Shown: positions 20,722 to 29,015 of the stretch, one piece after another | Position numbering within the stretch: the first letter of the stretch is position 1 | Layout: each line of letters opens with the position of its first letter | Made by a program: the position numbers and the translations under genes | Virus record (IMG/VR): IMGVR_UViG_3300036045_000504 | Coordinates: 1-37,059 of that record | DNA length: 37,059 nt | Origin: a virus | Strand: one strand, 5' to 3' | The notes under the pieces: model-generated | What the model was told of the DNA's origin: nothing | Databases searched by the model: none | Seen by the model: only the letters and a program-made list of their open reading frames with translations

Positions 20722-21279
20722 ATGCCCGCACCGGTAGAGCTGCGCGACCCGCTCGGCGAGTTGGTCGGCACGCGCGCCAACATGCTCGCCGTCGGCAGCC
20801 GCCTGATCACCGCCGAGGCCGAGTTCAGCCGGCCCGCCGATACCAACGCGTATGCGGCGCGCGATGTTGTTTCGAACAACGCGACGGCGAGTACGCTTAT
20901 GGCCTTGCCCGTCGCACGGATCGCAGGCGGCGACGGGTATCTGGTGCGGGCGCGGTTGGTGACGAACCGCGCGACCGACACGGCGCGCTTTCGGTTGTGG
21001 CTGTATCGCATTGCCAACCCGACCGTGCCGGCCGACAATGCCGCCATGACGCTGCTGTGGGCCAATCGCACCAGCCGGATCGGCTGGCTGGATTTTGCTG
21101 CGCTTGCGAGCGAGCAGACGGGGAGTGACAGTGCAGCGGCCTTGATTGCCGATGCACGCCTGGCCTTTGCGTGCGCCGAGGGCGAGACCCGGCTGTGGGG
21201 CCTCTTGCAGGCCCTCGACGCCTTCACCCCCGCCTCCGGGCAGCAGTTCTTCGTGCAGCTTGTGGCTGAGGTCAACTAG
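20722..21279 (+). CDS. Virion structural protein, 185 aa
   Basis: Resembles phage structural proteins I recall as being placed after capsid genes: an FSRPADTNAYAARDVVSNN stretch, GGDGYLVRARLVTNRATDTARFRLWLY, LLWANRTSRIGWLDFAALA and GQQFFVQLVAEVN. Beta-rich, no catalytic motif. Likely a capsid-surface or head-fibre base component. CTGGAGG at 20711-20717 precedes ATG 20722. Directly abuts the LamG-like gene. Confidence 0.65.
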   Translation: MPAPVELRDPLGELVGTRANMLAVGSRLITAEAEFSRPADTNAYAARDVVSNNATASTLMALPVARIAGGDGYLVRARLVTNRATDTARFRLWLYRIANPTVPADNAAMTLLWANRTSRIGWLDFAALASEQTGSDSAAALIADARLAFACAEGETRLWGLLQALDAFTPASGQQFFVQLVAEVN

Positions 21280-22749
21280 ATGCCGTCGCCCGCCCGCCGC
21301 CGCCTCATCCTCGCGCCGCGCCGCAGCGGCCCAGCCCTTCCCGACTACCGCCTGTCGGGGGTCGCTGAGCCGTTTGCGTGGCTCCCGCGCACCGGCACCC
21401 GCTGGCAGGACGCCGCCGGTACGGGGGCGCTGGCGGGCGCGTCGGGCGAGCGGTGTGGGCGCTGGCGCGACAGTTACCGCAGCGCGCCGGTTGCCGCCAC
21501 CTCCGAAAGTGGCCCGGATCGGCGCGGGACGCTTGCGCCGTTTGGCAGCGTGCTGGGCGTGCAGTTCGACGGGGTGAATCAATGCCTGGTCGAGCTTGGC
21601 GGCGCGGCGGGGGCGGCGTTCAGTGGCAACGACACGCCGGTGACGGTCGTGATGGCGCTCAAGCTGGCTAGCACCGGCCACAACGGGCTGCTGTGGTGTG
21701 CGGCCAACGCGAGCGGCAATCAGATCTTCGCGCTGCGCGAGTCGGGCGGGAACTGGGCGGCCAATCGACGCGGCGACTCGGGGTTTGATCCGACCGTCAG
21801 CAACGGCGTGACCGATGCGGTGGGGCCGCGGATCGTCACGGTGATCTTCGGCGGAACCCAAGCCACGATCCGGGTGGACGGCACCACGATAGTGGCCGCA
21901 GCAAGCCTCGACACCGTGGCGGCCACCCTGAACAACTTCGCGCTCGGCGGCGGCTACCTGGCATCAAACGGCACGCCAAGCGGCCCGTCCCCGATCACGG
22001 TCGGTGCCTGCCTTGTCTATCCCGGCGTCGCGCTGACGGCGACGCAGGCGGCGACGGTCGAGGCGAGCTTGCGGAGCGAGTGCGGGATATCGCTCGCGAG
22101 CGATGCGGCGTTGCTGGCGGCGCTGGGCAATGCGACGTATGCGTGGTATGGCGGCAGCCTCTCGGCAAACGGCGGGGCGATCGCGAGTTGGACGGCGACG
22201 GTGGGCGGCGTTGCGCTGGCGCAGTCAAGTGCGCCGAATCGACCGAGCGTCGGCGTTTTGAATGGACGGCGCGCCGTCCAGAACACGCGCGCGAATGAGC
22301 AACATGTCAGCGCATCGCTGACCATTGCCGCCCCATTTGAGATCGTCGTTGCGGGCTGTTATACAGCCGCTCCAAATTCCAACCGGCCAGCGCTCGTCGG
22401 CGCTACAAATCCGCTCATGTATCTCCGCGTCAGTGGCGGAAATACAGCACTGGAGGCATATCTCGCGCCGACGTATTTATCCGCCAGTACCGGTATTCCC
22501 ACCACGCCCGCCGTCACGCGGCTGCGTGTGACGGGTACGACGGCCAGCCAAATCATCCTCAACGGGACGACTGTCGGCACGGGCACGCTGGCCGGGACGC
22601 TCAACGATCTCTCAATCGGTGCCCGCACCAACGGCGGCGATGCGTCTGACAGCAGCATCGCCGCCGTTGCAGTTACGACCGGCGCGAGTTACCAGAGCCA
22701 GGCCGCTGCCATTGCGGCAGCGATGCAAAGCTACTACCAAACGCCATGA
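21280..22749 (+). CDS. Tandem LamG/concanavalin-like virion protein
   Basis: 489 aa. Two repeats of a jelly-roll lectin fold: first about 90-270 (VLGVQFDGVNQCLVELGG, TPVTVVMALKLAS, IRVDGTTIVAAASLD, VGACLVYPGVALTATQAATVEA), second about 275-489 (NRPSVGVLNGRRAVQNTRANE, FEIVVAGCYTAA, QIILNGTTVGTGTLAG, SIAAVAVTTGASYQSQAAAI). Each has the strand order of LamG-like domains. The N-terminus is basic (SPARRRLILAPRRSG). Starts right after the preceding TAG and overlaps the metzincin gene. Such domains decorate capsids or bind glycans. The stretch around 22320-22560 is visibly more AT-rich than its surroundings. Confidence 0.72.
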   Translation: MPSPARRRLILAPRRSGPALPDYRLSGVAEPFAWLPRTGTRWQDAAGTGALAGASGERCGRWRDSYRSAPVAATSESGPDRRGTLAPFGSVLGVQFDGVNQCLVELGGAAGAAFSGNDTPVTVVMALKLASTGHNGLLWCAANASGNQIFALRESGGNWAANRRGDSGFDPTVSNGVTDAVGPRIVTVIFGGTQATIRVDGTTIVAAASLDTVAATLNNFALGGGYLASNGTPSGPSPITVGACLVYPGVALTATQAATVEASLRSECGISLASDAALLAALGNATYAWYGGSLSANGGAIASWTATVGGVALAQSSAPNRPSVGVLNGRRAVQNTRANEQHVSASLTIAAPFEIVVAGCYTAAPNSNRPALVGATNPLMYLRVSGGNTALEAYLAPTYLSASTGIPTTPAVTRLRVTGTTASQIILNGTTVGTGTLAGTLNDLSIGARTNGGDASDSSIAAVAVTTGASYQSQAAAIAAAMQSYYQTP

Positions 22750-23390
22750 CCAACCGCCTCTTCCTCGCCTGGCCGCTCCTGGCGGGCGCGACGATGCGCC
22801 ACGAGGCCGCGCTGCCGCTCGTGCTCGGCGAGCGCCGCACCAACGTCCGGCTCGTGTGGGTCGTGCCGGACGGGGAAGCGCCGACGCCGGAGCGGTACGA
22901 GACGCTGCGGCACGAAGTCTCTAGCGCGCTGCGCTACTGGAACCAGCACGCTACCTGCTCGCCCAACCTGCGGCTTGTGCGTGAGGAAACGGTGCGGACG
23001 ACGCTCCCGGTGCGCTACCCGATCATCGTCGCGCAGAGCCAACCCGGCTACCTGACCATCGTGCTCGTCGTCAACGACCGCTCCGGGCAGGATGTCGATT
23101 TGGACGATCCGGCAGGGTGGCATGCCGGCTGGAACTGGCCGCACGCGCCAGTCGATGCGCGCGTCGTCTACACCACCAGCCGCGCGCACCTGCTCGCGCC
23201 GTGCCACAGCGGGCTGCGGTGTGGAGCGTCGCCGGATGCAATCCTGGCGCACGAGTTAGGGCATGCGTTTGGCCTGGAAGACGACCTGCTGCGGCGGGGT
23301 GGCATCATGGACTATCCGCGTCCGGCCTGGGAGTCGTGGCAGATGCTTCCCGATGAGGCGGCGGCACCATGCCGCTGGGAGGGGCGATGA
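22746..23390 (+). CDS. Metzincin-like zinc metalloprotease in the virion module
   Basis: 214 aa. The zinc motif is HELGHAFGLED (His169, His173, Asp179; HExxHxxGxxD) with catalytic Glu170 and a Met-turn M188 in GGIMDYP, the full metzincin signature (matrixin-like branch). Upstream are VRYPIIVAQSQPGYLTIVLVVND and CHSGLRCGASPDAI. The N-terminus (NRLFLAWPLLAGATM) is mildly hydrophobic but no clear signal peptide. ATGA overlap with the LamG-like gene and with the connector gene places it inside the head operon. It could process a virion protein or act on the cell surface at entry. The protease family is well supported, its substrate unknown. Confidence 0.8.
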   Translation: MTNRLFLAWPLLAGATMRHEAALPLVLGERRTNVRLVWVVPDGEAPTPERYETLRHEVSSALRYWNQHATCSPNLRLVREETVRTTLPVRYPIIVAQSQPGYLTIVLVVNDRSGQDVDLDDPAGWHAGWNWPHAPVDARVVYTTSRAHLLAPCHSGLRCGASPDAILAHELGHAFGLEDDLLRRGGIMDYPRPAWESWQMLPDEAAAPCRWEGR

Positions 23391-23752
23391 GCCAGACCTA
23401 CAACGAGCTGCTGCCCACCGCGCGCGATCGGGCGCGCCACGCGCTCGGCCTGACCAACGTCACGTCAGCGGCGGCGGCCATCTACTCCGACGAGCACATC
23501 GATGCGGTGCTTGCGCGGGCGGGCAGCGAGGCGGCGGGGATTGCGGTGCTGGCCGACGCGCTCGTGCAGAAATACGCGCAGAAGCCCGATAGCGTGCGCC
23601 TCACCAGCGGCCTGACGGTGAGCTGGAAGGAGCGGATCGACGCCTGGCGCGAGCTGGCGCAGCGGATGCGGGCGCGGACTGCTGCGGAAGCGGCGGCGGC
23701 CCAGAGCGCCGGGCCGGGGAGTATGAGCGTGCGGAATGAGGTGGTCTGGTGA
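23387..23752 (+). CDS. Head-tail adaptor (connector) protein
   Basis: 121 aa, nearly all helical (NELLPTARDRARHALGL, YSDEHIDAVLARAGSEAAGIAVLADALVQKYAQ, SWKERIDAWRELAQRMRART), matching the helical adaptor rings (gp6/gp15-like) under portals. ATGA overlap with the metzincin, GTGA with the next gene. Assigned from fold-like pattern and gene order. Confidence 0.7.
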   Translation: MSQTYNELLPTARDRARHALGLTNVTSAAAAIYSDEHIDAVLARAGSEAAGIAVLADALVQKYAQKPDSVRLTSGLTVSWKERIDAWRELAQRMRARTAAEAAAAQSAGPGSMSVRNEVVW

Positions 23753-24081
23753 GCGAGCCGCTGCTGGACGACGAGACCCTCGCCGAGTTGCGGGCGCTGG
23801 AGGCTGCTGGAATGACCCTCCGCGCCAGCATCACCCGCGACGGCGTGAGCGTGGTGACCAATGTCCCGCTCTCGCTGATCGTCGCCGGCTCGCCCGCGAT
23901 CCAGCCCGCCACCGATGCGCTCGGCGGCGCGCGCGGCGCGTGGACGGGGTTTGTGCCGTGGGGAACGAACCTGCGCGATGGCGATGGACTCACCGTCAGC
24001 GGGAAGAGCTATGCCGTGCAGGGCGCCGCGACGCTCGATACGTGCGTGGTCTGCGCGCTCTCAGAGGTTGGACGCGGATGA
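23749..24081 (+). CDS. Head closure (stopper) protein
   Basis: 110 aa with a helical start (DDETLAELRALEAAGM) and then beta strands (LRASITRDGVSVVTNVPLSLIVAG; GDGLTVSGKSYAVQGAATLD), a pattern of stopper proteins of the gp16/FII type. GTG start overlapping the adaptor stop, ATGA overlap with the next gene. Confidence 0.65.
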   Translation: MSEPLLDDETLAELRALEAAGMTLRASITRDGVSVVTNVPLSLIVAGSPAIQPATDALGGARGAWTGFVPWGTNLRDGDGLTVSGKSYAVQGAATLDTCVVCALSEVGRG

Positions 24082-24452
24082 GCGCCGACACGAGCGAGCT
24101 CGAGCAGCTCCTACGTACGTTGGCGACGGCAGACGACCAGGTGCGTGTGCGGTCAGCGGCGCTGCTCCAGCAGGCCGCCCAGCGCCTCGCCCAGCACGCG
24201 CAGACTATCGCGCATCGCAACACCGGACAGATGGCCGACTCGATCTACGCGCTCGGCCCCTTCCCGACCGGCGGCAATCTCCTGGAGTCGCTGATCGACT
24301 CGGCGGCACCCTACACCGTCTATGAACTCGCGCGCGGCGGCGATCACGACTGGGCGGCGCGCACCCTCGACGACGAGCGCAGCACGCTTGACCAACTGGA
24401 GGCCGACGCCGTGGCACTCGTGATCGGCGCATTGCAGGGACGGCGCTCATGA
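24078..24452 (+). CDS. Tail completion protein, HK97 gp10-like
   Basis: 124 aa. Helical N-terminus (LEQLLRTLATADDQVRVRSAALLQQAAQRLAQHA) then NTGQMADSIYALGPFPTGG and APYTVYELARGGDHDWAARTLDDE: the NTG-SI...APYA..hE arrangement is typical of HK97 gp10-type neck proteins. Overlaps both neighbours by four bases. Confidence 0.75.
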   Translation: MSADTSELEQLLRTLATADDQVRVRSAALLQQAAQRLAQHAQTIAHRNTGQMADSIYALGPFPTGGNLLESLIDSAAPYTVYELARGGDHDWAARTLDDERSTLDQLEADAVALVIGALQGRRS

Positions 24453-24883
24453 AGCGCAGCGATGCACGTACCCTCGCCGTGACCACGTTGACGGCCTTGA
24501 CGGCAGGCACGCCGCCGACGCCGCGCTTTGTGGCGGTGCTCGACCACGAGCCAGACATCTTTCCCGCCGGCGGCGCGATTGCCACCGTGATGAGCGCCTC
24601 CACCAGCCTCATCGCGGATGCGCGGGGCGCACTCAGCGCCCCGAGCGAGATCACCGTCGCCATCTACGTGCCACGCCCCAAGGGGGCCAACGCCGCAGGT
24701 GCCGAACACAGCCTTGACGATCTGGTGCGCGCGGCGCTGCTGGCGCTCGGCGAGGCATTCCACCCGCACGTCAGCCGGATGCAGATCGGCCCGAGCGAGT
24801 CGGGCTACCGAACCATCGATGGACGTTCGTATCGAGCCGAGCGCATGCGCGTGCGGGTCGATGACAGCTACGAGGAGGACTGA
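24449..24883 (+). CDS. Tail terminator protein
   Basis: 144 aa with a helix (SDARTLAVTTLTALT), strands around RFVAVLDHEP and EITVAIYVPRP, and SYRAERMRVRVDDSYEED at the end. Size, mixed alpha/beta pattern and position directly before the tail tube agree with gpU-like terminators that cap the tail. Function by gene order. Confidence 0.65.
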   Translation: MKRSDARTLAVTTLTALTAGTPPTPRFVAVLDHEPDIFPAGGAIATVMSASTSLIADARGALSAPSEITVAIYVPRPKGANAAGAEHSLDDLVRAALLALGEAFHPHVSRMQIGPSESGYRTIDGRSYRAERMRVRVDDSYEED

Positions 24884-24884
24884 C

Positions 24885-25304
24885 ATGGCGAAGCTCCTGG
24901 GCAAGTTCCTGGTGGTCGAGTGGGACAAGACCGGCCCGACCGCACTGGTCGAGATTCAGACCTACAGCCGCAATTTCTCGGTCAAGCAGAGCGGCAACAA
25001 GATCGATGTGAGCACGCGCAGCGACATCGCCGCCAATGCCAAGGACAGCCTCGCCGATGCGCCCGACCGCACCGCCGAACTCTCGGGCCTGGACGACGAC
25101 GCCACGGCACCCGAGTGGGAGAAGCTCACGATCGGCGACACCGGGACGCTCAACTGGTACCGCAAGGGCAAAGGCACCGGGAAGCCGATGTGTTCGGCGA
25201 GCGCGACCGTCACAGGCGTCGAGTTCGGCAGCCCGCACGACAACGCCAACGACTGGAAGATCACCTGGGAGCTGACCAGCGCGATCACGATCAGCACGCA
25301 GTAA
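24885..25304 (+). CDS. Major tail tube protein
   Basis: 139 aa, a short single-domain tube protein: FLVVEWDKTGPTALVEIQTYSRNFSV, KIDVSTRSDIAANAKDSL, TIGDTGTLNWYRKGKGTGK and the closing strand WKITWELTSAITIS. GAGGAGG at 24871-24877 gives a strong RBS. Directly followed by the frameshifting chaperone gene, the standard order. Confidence 0.8.
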   Translation: MAKLLGKFLVVEWDKTGPTALVEIQTYSRNFSVKQSGNKIDVSTRSDIAANAKDSLADAPDRTAELSGLDDDATAPEWEKLTIGDTGTLNWYRKGKGTGKPMCSASATVTGVEFGSPHDNANDWKITWELTSAITISTQ

Positions 25305-25350
25305 CCCGCCGGTGCCGGCGATTGTGCCCTGCTCCCCATACGGAGGTGTT

Positions 25351-25776
25351 ATGTTCAAGGCCATCTACAAAGCCGAGGCGTGCCCGCTGGAGGGCTACGA
25401 GGACGTGACGATCGAGGTCCTGCAGAACGCCTCGAACGCCGATATGAATCGCTGGCTCGAAGGGAACCTCGGCACGCCAGGGTGCGACGCCTGCCAGGCG
25501 CTCCGCGCGGATGCGGGCGCAGACCCGAAGGCGCGCTGTGCAACGTGTGCTGCAGCGCGGGCGACCTTTGGCGCGGCACTGGTGCGGTTCTTCCGCACCC
25601 CGGTGGGCGTACCGCTCGCTGTCTCGACGCCGGCGGCCGCGCTCGCGACGCTCGACGATGAGGATCTGCCGACCGACCTGCTGACCTGGCTGCTGCTGCT
25701 GCCGAACGCCGTCCGCACCCGCCGGCTGGACGAACTCCAAAAAAACTTACGCAGCTCCTCGATGAGCCAGGACTGA
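25351..25776 (+). CDS. Tail assembly chaperone, gpG-like product
   Basis: 141 aa. A beta-like N-terminus (MFKAIYKAEACPLEGYEDVTIEVLQ), a Cys-rich middle (CDACQALRADAG, CATCAAARATFGAALVRFF) with four to five cysteines that might bind a metal, and helices to the end. The stretch near the end, DELQKNLRSSS, encodes the slippery A AAA AAC (25740-25746) in the reading frame. Most ribosomes terminate at TGA 25774-25776; a fraction shift to make the longer form. ATG 25351 with CGGAGG at 25341-25346. Confidence 0.85.
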   Translation: MFKAIYKAEACPLEGYEDVTIEVLQNASNADMNRWLEGNLGTPGCDACQALRADAGADPKARCATCAAARATFGAALVRFFRTPVGVPLAVSTPAAALATLDDEDLPTDLLTWLLLLPNAVRTRRLDELQKNLRSSSMSQD

Positions 25777-25973
25777 TCGAGGAGCTCGCCGCCGCCGACC
25801 CCGAGCGCGACGCCTATCTCGCGGCCAACACGGCGCTCCGCGATGTCACACTCGCGTCGGCGATCTCGGACTGGCTCAAAATCCCGACTCGCCCGTGGGA
25901 GCTGGCCATCTGGCCGCTCGACCACCTGCTCGCCGCCCGCGCCCTCATTACGCATCTGCAGCAGAAACGGTAA
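25351..25973 (+). CDS. Tail assembly chaperone, gpGT-like frameshift product
   Basis: A -1 shift at 25740-25746 joins 132 codons of the G frame to 75 codons read from CTT at 25746 to TAA at 25971-25973, giving about 207 aa. The added part reads (after the shift) LTQLLDEPGLIEELAAADPE and ends WPLDHLLAARALITHLQQKR, a helical domain as in lambda gpT, which recruits the tail tube to the tape measure. The region has no start codon of its own and otherwise would be an unexplained gap before the tape measure. Confidence 0.85.
25740..25786 (+). promoter_or_regulatory. Programmed -1 frameshift signal
   Basis: Slippery heptamer A AAA AAC (25740-25746) in frame, a 6-base spacer (25747-25752), then a perfect 11-base stem AGCTCCTCGAT (25753-25763) / ATCGAGGAGCT (25776-25786) with a 12-base loop. 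All three parts of a canonical -1 signal are present. Confidence 0.88.
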
Positions 25974-25976
25974 CTT

Positions 25977-28652
25977 GTGTCTGACCGCTCCGCCGCCATT
26001 GTGCTCCAGCTCCGCGACCAGGCATCGCCCGAGGTCCAGCGGATGGCCCAGCGCTTCCGCGAGTTGATCGCCGAGGCCAAGGCCACCGGGGCGAGCCAGC
26101 AGGAGGCCGAGCGCCGGGCGCTGAGCCACGCCCAGGCACTGGCCCGCCTCGCCCAGGCCGCTGGGCAAACCGAGCAGGCGCAGCGGGTGTTGGTGGCGGC
26201 GCTCACCGCCGTCAACCGCGAGACGGTGGCGGCCACCCAAGCCGAGACGGCCTACCTCGCCGTCCAGGGGCGCGCGGCGCGCGAAGCCCAGCAGCTCGCC
26301 GACTCGGAGATCCGCGCCGCTCGTGCGACCGGCGATCACCAGGGTGCGCTCCAACGCATCCAGGCGCAGCTCGCCCAGACCGCCGCCGGAACCGCGCGCT
26401 ACAACCAATTGCTCGCCCAGAAGGCAGCAGCGGATCGGGCGGCGGCACCGCCCCAAGCAGCGCTCACGCAGTACGTGACGCAGTTCAAGAGCGGGCTGGC
26501 CGGCGTGGTCGGTCCAGCCGCAGCGGCCACCGCCGCGATCGCCGCTGTCACCCAGGTGGCGCAGTCGTTCGGCGAGGCGCTGGCGTTCACAGCCCAGCTC
26601 GACGTGACCAACGCCGGGGTGGCGATCCAGGTGCAACAGTTCCGCGACTATGGGCAGGTGCAGGCTGAGGCCCAGCAGTTCGCCCGGCAGTACAAGCTCA
26701 CCCAGGAGCAGCTTGCCGCCAGCCTCCAGGCGGGCATCCCGGTTCTGCGGCAGTCGAACGCCTCGACCTTCGAAACCCTCCAGACCTTCCAGCTCCTCCA
26801 GGCCACCGCCCCCGAAAAGCCGATCTCCGAAGCGGCCCGCGCGATCCGCGAGCTGGCGACGGGCGACGTCACCTCGATCAAGGAGCTGTTCAACGTCCCG
26901 GCCCGCGAGGCCCACGCCATGAAGGTGGCAATCGAGCAGGGCCAGGACCCGGTCAAGGTCGTTGCCGACTACCTCAAGCGGGCCGGGGCCGATGCCGCGC
27001 TGCTCGCCGTGGGCACGCAGGGTACTGCCGGCGCGCTCAAAGACGCAGCGGTCGCCGCCGAAGAACTGAAGATCGCCCAGGGCGAGCTGGCCGCCGCCGG
27101 CGTGCCGCTCATCGAGGCGCAGTCCTCGGCGACCCGAGGGCTGGCGCGCGTGCTGCGGGGCGATCTCATCCCGTCATTCGACGAGCTGAACGCAAAATCC
27201 GCGATCTTCCGCCGTGGGTTCCAGGAAGGCAACTTTGGCGGCAGCAGCCCATTCGGCGGTATCCTCCAGGGAATCTTCGCAGTGGGGACGCAGACCGCCG
27301 TCGTCACCCGCACCAGCCAGGAGGCGGTACCTGCCGTCGCGGCGGTGTCGGGGGCGTTTGTCGCGGCCCAGAGCGCCGTGCAGGCGGCTGCGGACCGCCA
27401 GGCGGCCTATAACGCGGTTGCACGCGACACCATCACACTGGCGGCCGCCGACATTGTCCAGAAGCAGCAGCAGCAGCTCGCCACCGACCGGCTCAGCGCC
27501 TTCAACCGCGACCTGGAGGCCGCCGCGTTGCGGGTGGCCACCGGCCAGGCCACGCAGGGCCAGGAGGCCGCCGCGCTGGCAGCCCGCTATCCTGAGCTGG
27601 GCGGACAGATCGGACAGATCATTAGCCGCCAGGTGCAGCTTGCATCGACCACCGAGGCGGCAAGCCAGAAGCTGCGCGAGCAGCAGCTCCTCGCCCAGCA
27701 GGCACAGACCCGCGACCTCACTGACGGGCGCGGCACGATCATCGGCGCGCCGGGCCGGCAGGGAAGCACGCTCGACGACTTTGATCGCATCCAGGAGGAG
27801 ATCCGGCGCGCCGACGAGGCCCGCCGGCAACAGCAACTCGCGCTCGCGGACACCGCCGGCCGCGTCCGTCTCTACCGCGAAGAGCTGGCCGCGCTGCGCG
27901 CGAAGGGCGCCGCCGAAGATGTCCTGATCGCCAAGAGCACCGAGCTGCAGCTCGCCGAACGCCAGCTTGCCGCCGAACAGGAGCGCGCCACGGCGAAGGC
28001 CGAACGGTCCGGTGCTGCACGCGTCCGGGCGGGGCAGAGCACGGCGCTCCAGCTCCAAAACGTCGCGCGTACGAGTGCTGAGGAGTTGGTGCGGATCGAG
28101 CGGGACGCGCAGCAGCGAATCGCCGATCTCCAGGAAGACTTCGACGTCCGCAAGGTGCGCGCGACCGAAGACTTCGAGCGGCGACGGCGGCGCCTGCTGG
28201 CGGAGGGGAAGCGATTCGAGGCCGACCAGCTCGCCGAGGAGTTTGCGCGCGAACAGCGCCGAGCGCAAGAAGATCTCGACCGGGCGCGGGCGCGTCAGGC
28301 GCGGGAGGTGGACGACCGACTCGGCGATCAGGGGGTGCGCGTGAACCGCCAGCAAGACACGATCGCGGCGCGGGCCGCCATCCGGGGTGTGCCCGCCGGT
28401 GGTTTCGGCGCAGCGCTGCCTGACCGCTCCTTGGTGCCGGCGCCCGCAGATGCCGCTGGACCGCTGGCGGTTGCGCCGCCGCGCCCCATGCAGCTCATCA
28501 TCGAGTTCGGCGTGCAGCAGTGGATCGCCGACGGGCGCGTGCTTGCCGAGGTCAGTTATCCGCGCATCGAGCAGCTGCTGAACCAGGACCTGACGCGCGT
28601 GGCCGTCACGCAGCCGCCGAGCGCACCCGGCGCGGCCGGGCCGCGCCCGTAG
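25977..28652 (+). CDS. Tail tape measure protein
   Basis: 891 aa, the second-largest gene. Long Ala/Gln-rich helices with many coiled-coil stretches (SPEVQRMAQRFRELIAEAKA; LYREELAALRAKGAAEDVLIAKSTELQLAERQL; DFERRRRRLLAEGKRFE), a hydrophobic segment (VVGPAAAATAAIAAV, about 175-190) and a C-terminal small beta domain (QLIIEFGVQQWIADGR). Starts at GTG 25977, three bases past the GT stop, with no good RBS, so translation is probably coupled. By the usual ~0.15 nm per residue rule, tail length near 130 nm is implied. Confidence 0.9.
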   Translation: MSDRSAAIVLQLRDQASPEVQRMAQRFRELIAEAKATGASQQEAERRALSHAQALARLAQAAGQTEQAQRVLVAALTAVNRETVAATQAETAYLAVQGRAAREAQQLADSEIRAARATGDHQGALQRIQAQLAQTAAGTARYNQLLAQKAAADRAAAPPQAALTQYVTQFKSGLAGVVGPAAAATAAIAAVTQVAQSFGEALAFTAQLDVTNAGVAIQVQQFRDYGQVQAEAQQFARQYKLTQEQLAASLQAGIPVLRQSNASTFETLQTFQLLQATAPEKPISEAARAIRELATGDVTSIKELFNVPAREAHAMKVAIEQGQDPVKVVADYLKRAGADAALLAVGTQGTAGALKDAAVAAEELKIAQGELAAAGVPLIEAQSSATRGLARVLRGDLIPSFDELNAKSAIFRRGFQEGNFGGSSPFGGILQGIFAVGTQTAVVTRTSQEAVPAVAAVSGAFVAAQSAVQAAADRQAAYNAVARDTITLAAADIVQKQQQQLATDRLSAFNRDLEAAALRVATGQATQGQEAAALAARYPELGGQIGQIISRQVQLASTTEAASQKLREQQLLAQQAQTRDLTDGRGTIIGAPGRQGSTLDDFDRIQEEIRRADEARRQQQLALADTAGRVRLYREELAALRAKGAAEDVLIAKSTELQLAERQLAAEQERATAKAERSGAARVRAGQSTALQLQNVARTSAEELVRIERDAQQRIADLQEDFDVRKVRATEDFERRRRRLLAEGKRFEADQLAEEFAREQRRAQEDLDRARARQAREVDDRLGDQGVRVNRQQDTIAARAAIRGVPAGGFGAALPDRSLVPAPADAAGPLAVAPPRPMQLIIEFGVQQWIADGRVLAEVSYPRIEQLLNQDLTRVAVTQPPSAPGAAGPRP

Positions 28653-28661
28653 GAGGCAGCG

Positions 28662-29012
28662 ATGTGGAGTTTTGCGGGCATTAGCTTCGATATCTTCGAC
28701 GGCGGGCCGATCTACGATGAGTGGTTCGGTTTCGACCTCGTTCACACGGCCGAGGTGGGTCTTGGCGGACAGCAGGCCGGGCCGGTCGGCGTCGGCGGCG
28801 TGACCGCCCAACTCCTGAGCGTGACGGCCCAGACGAGTGTGCGTGCGACCCGCGATAGCCTCGTGGCGCTCTTCGGGCGGGCCGGCGCGTTGCTGAGCGA
28901 CGATGGGCGCAGTTGCACGGCGCTCCTGGTGGGGGCTACGCCGGTGCGCGTGGTGTCCACCACGAGCGGCGTCTATCGGGCGAAGCTCACCTTTCGCTAC
29001 ATCAGCGGGTAA
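28662..29012 (+). CDS. Small tail protein, 116 aa
   Basis: Beta-rich (MWSFAGISFDIFDGG, SVTAQTSVRATRDSLVALFG, CTALLVGATPVRVVSTTSGVYRAKLTFRYISG). It sits where distal tail or minor tail proteins are found, between tape measure and hub. Compared with known Dit proteins (over 200 aa) it is short, so the exact role is open. GTAGGAGGC at 28651-28659 is the RBS. Confidence 0.65.
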   Translation: MWSFAGISFDIFDGGPIYDEWFGFDLVHTAEVGLGGQQAGPVGVGGVTAQLLSVTAQTSVRATRDSLVALFGRAGALLSDDGRSCTALLVGATPVRVVSTTSGVYRAKLTFRYISG

Positions 29013-29015
29013 GCC

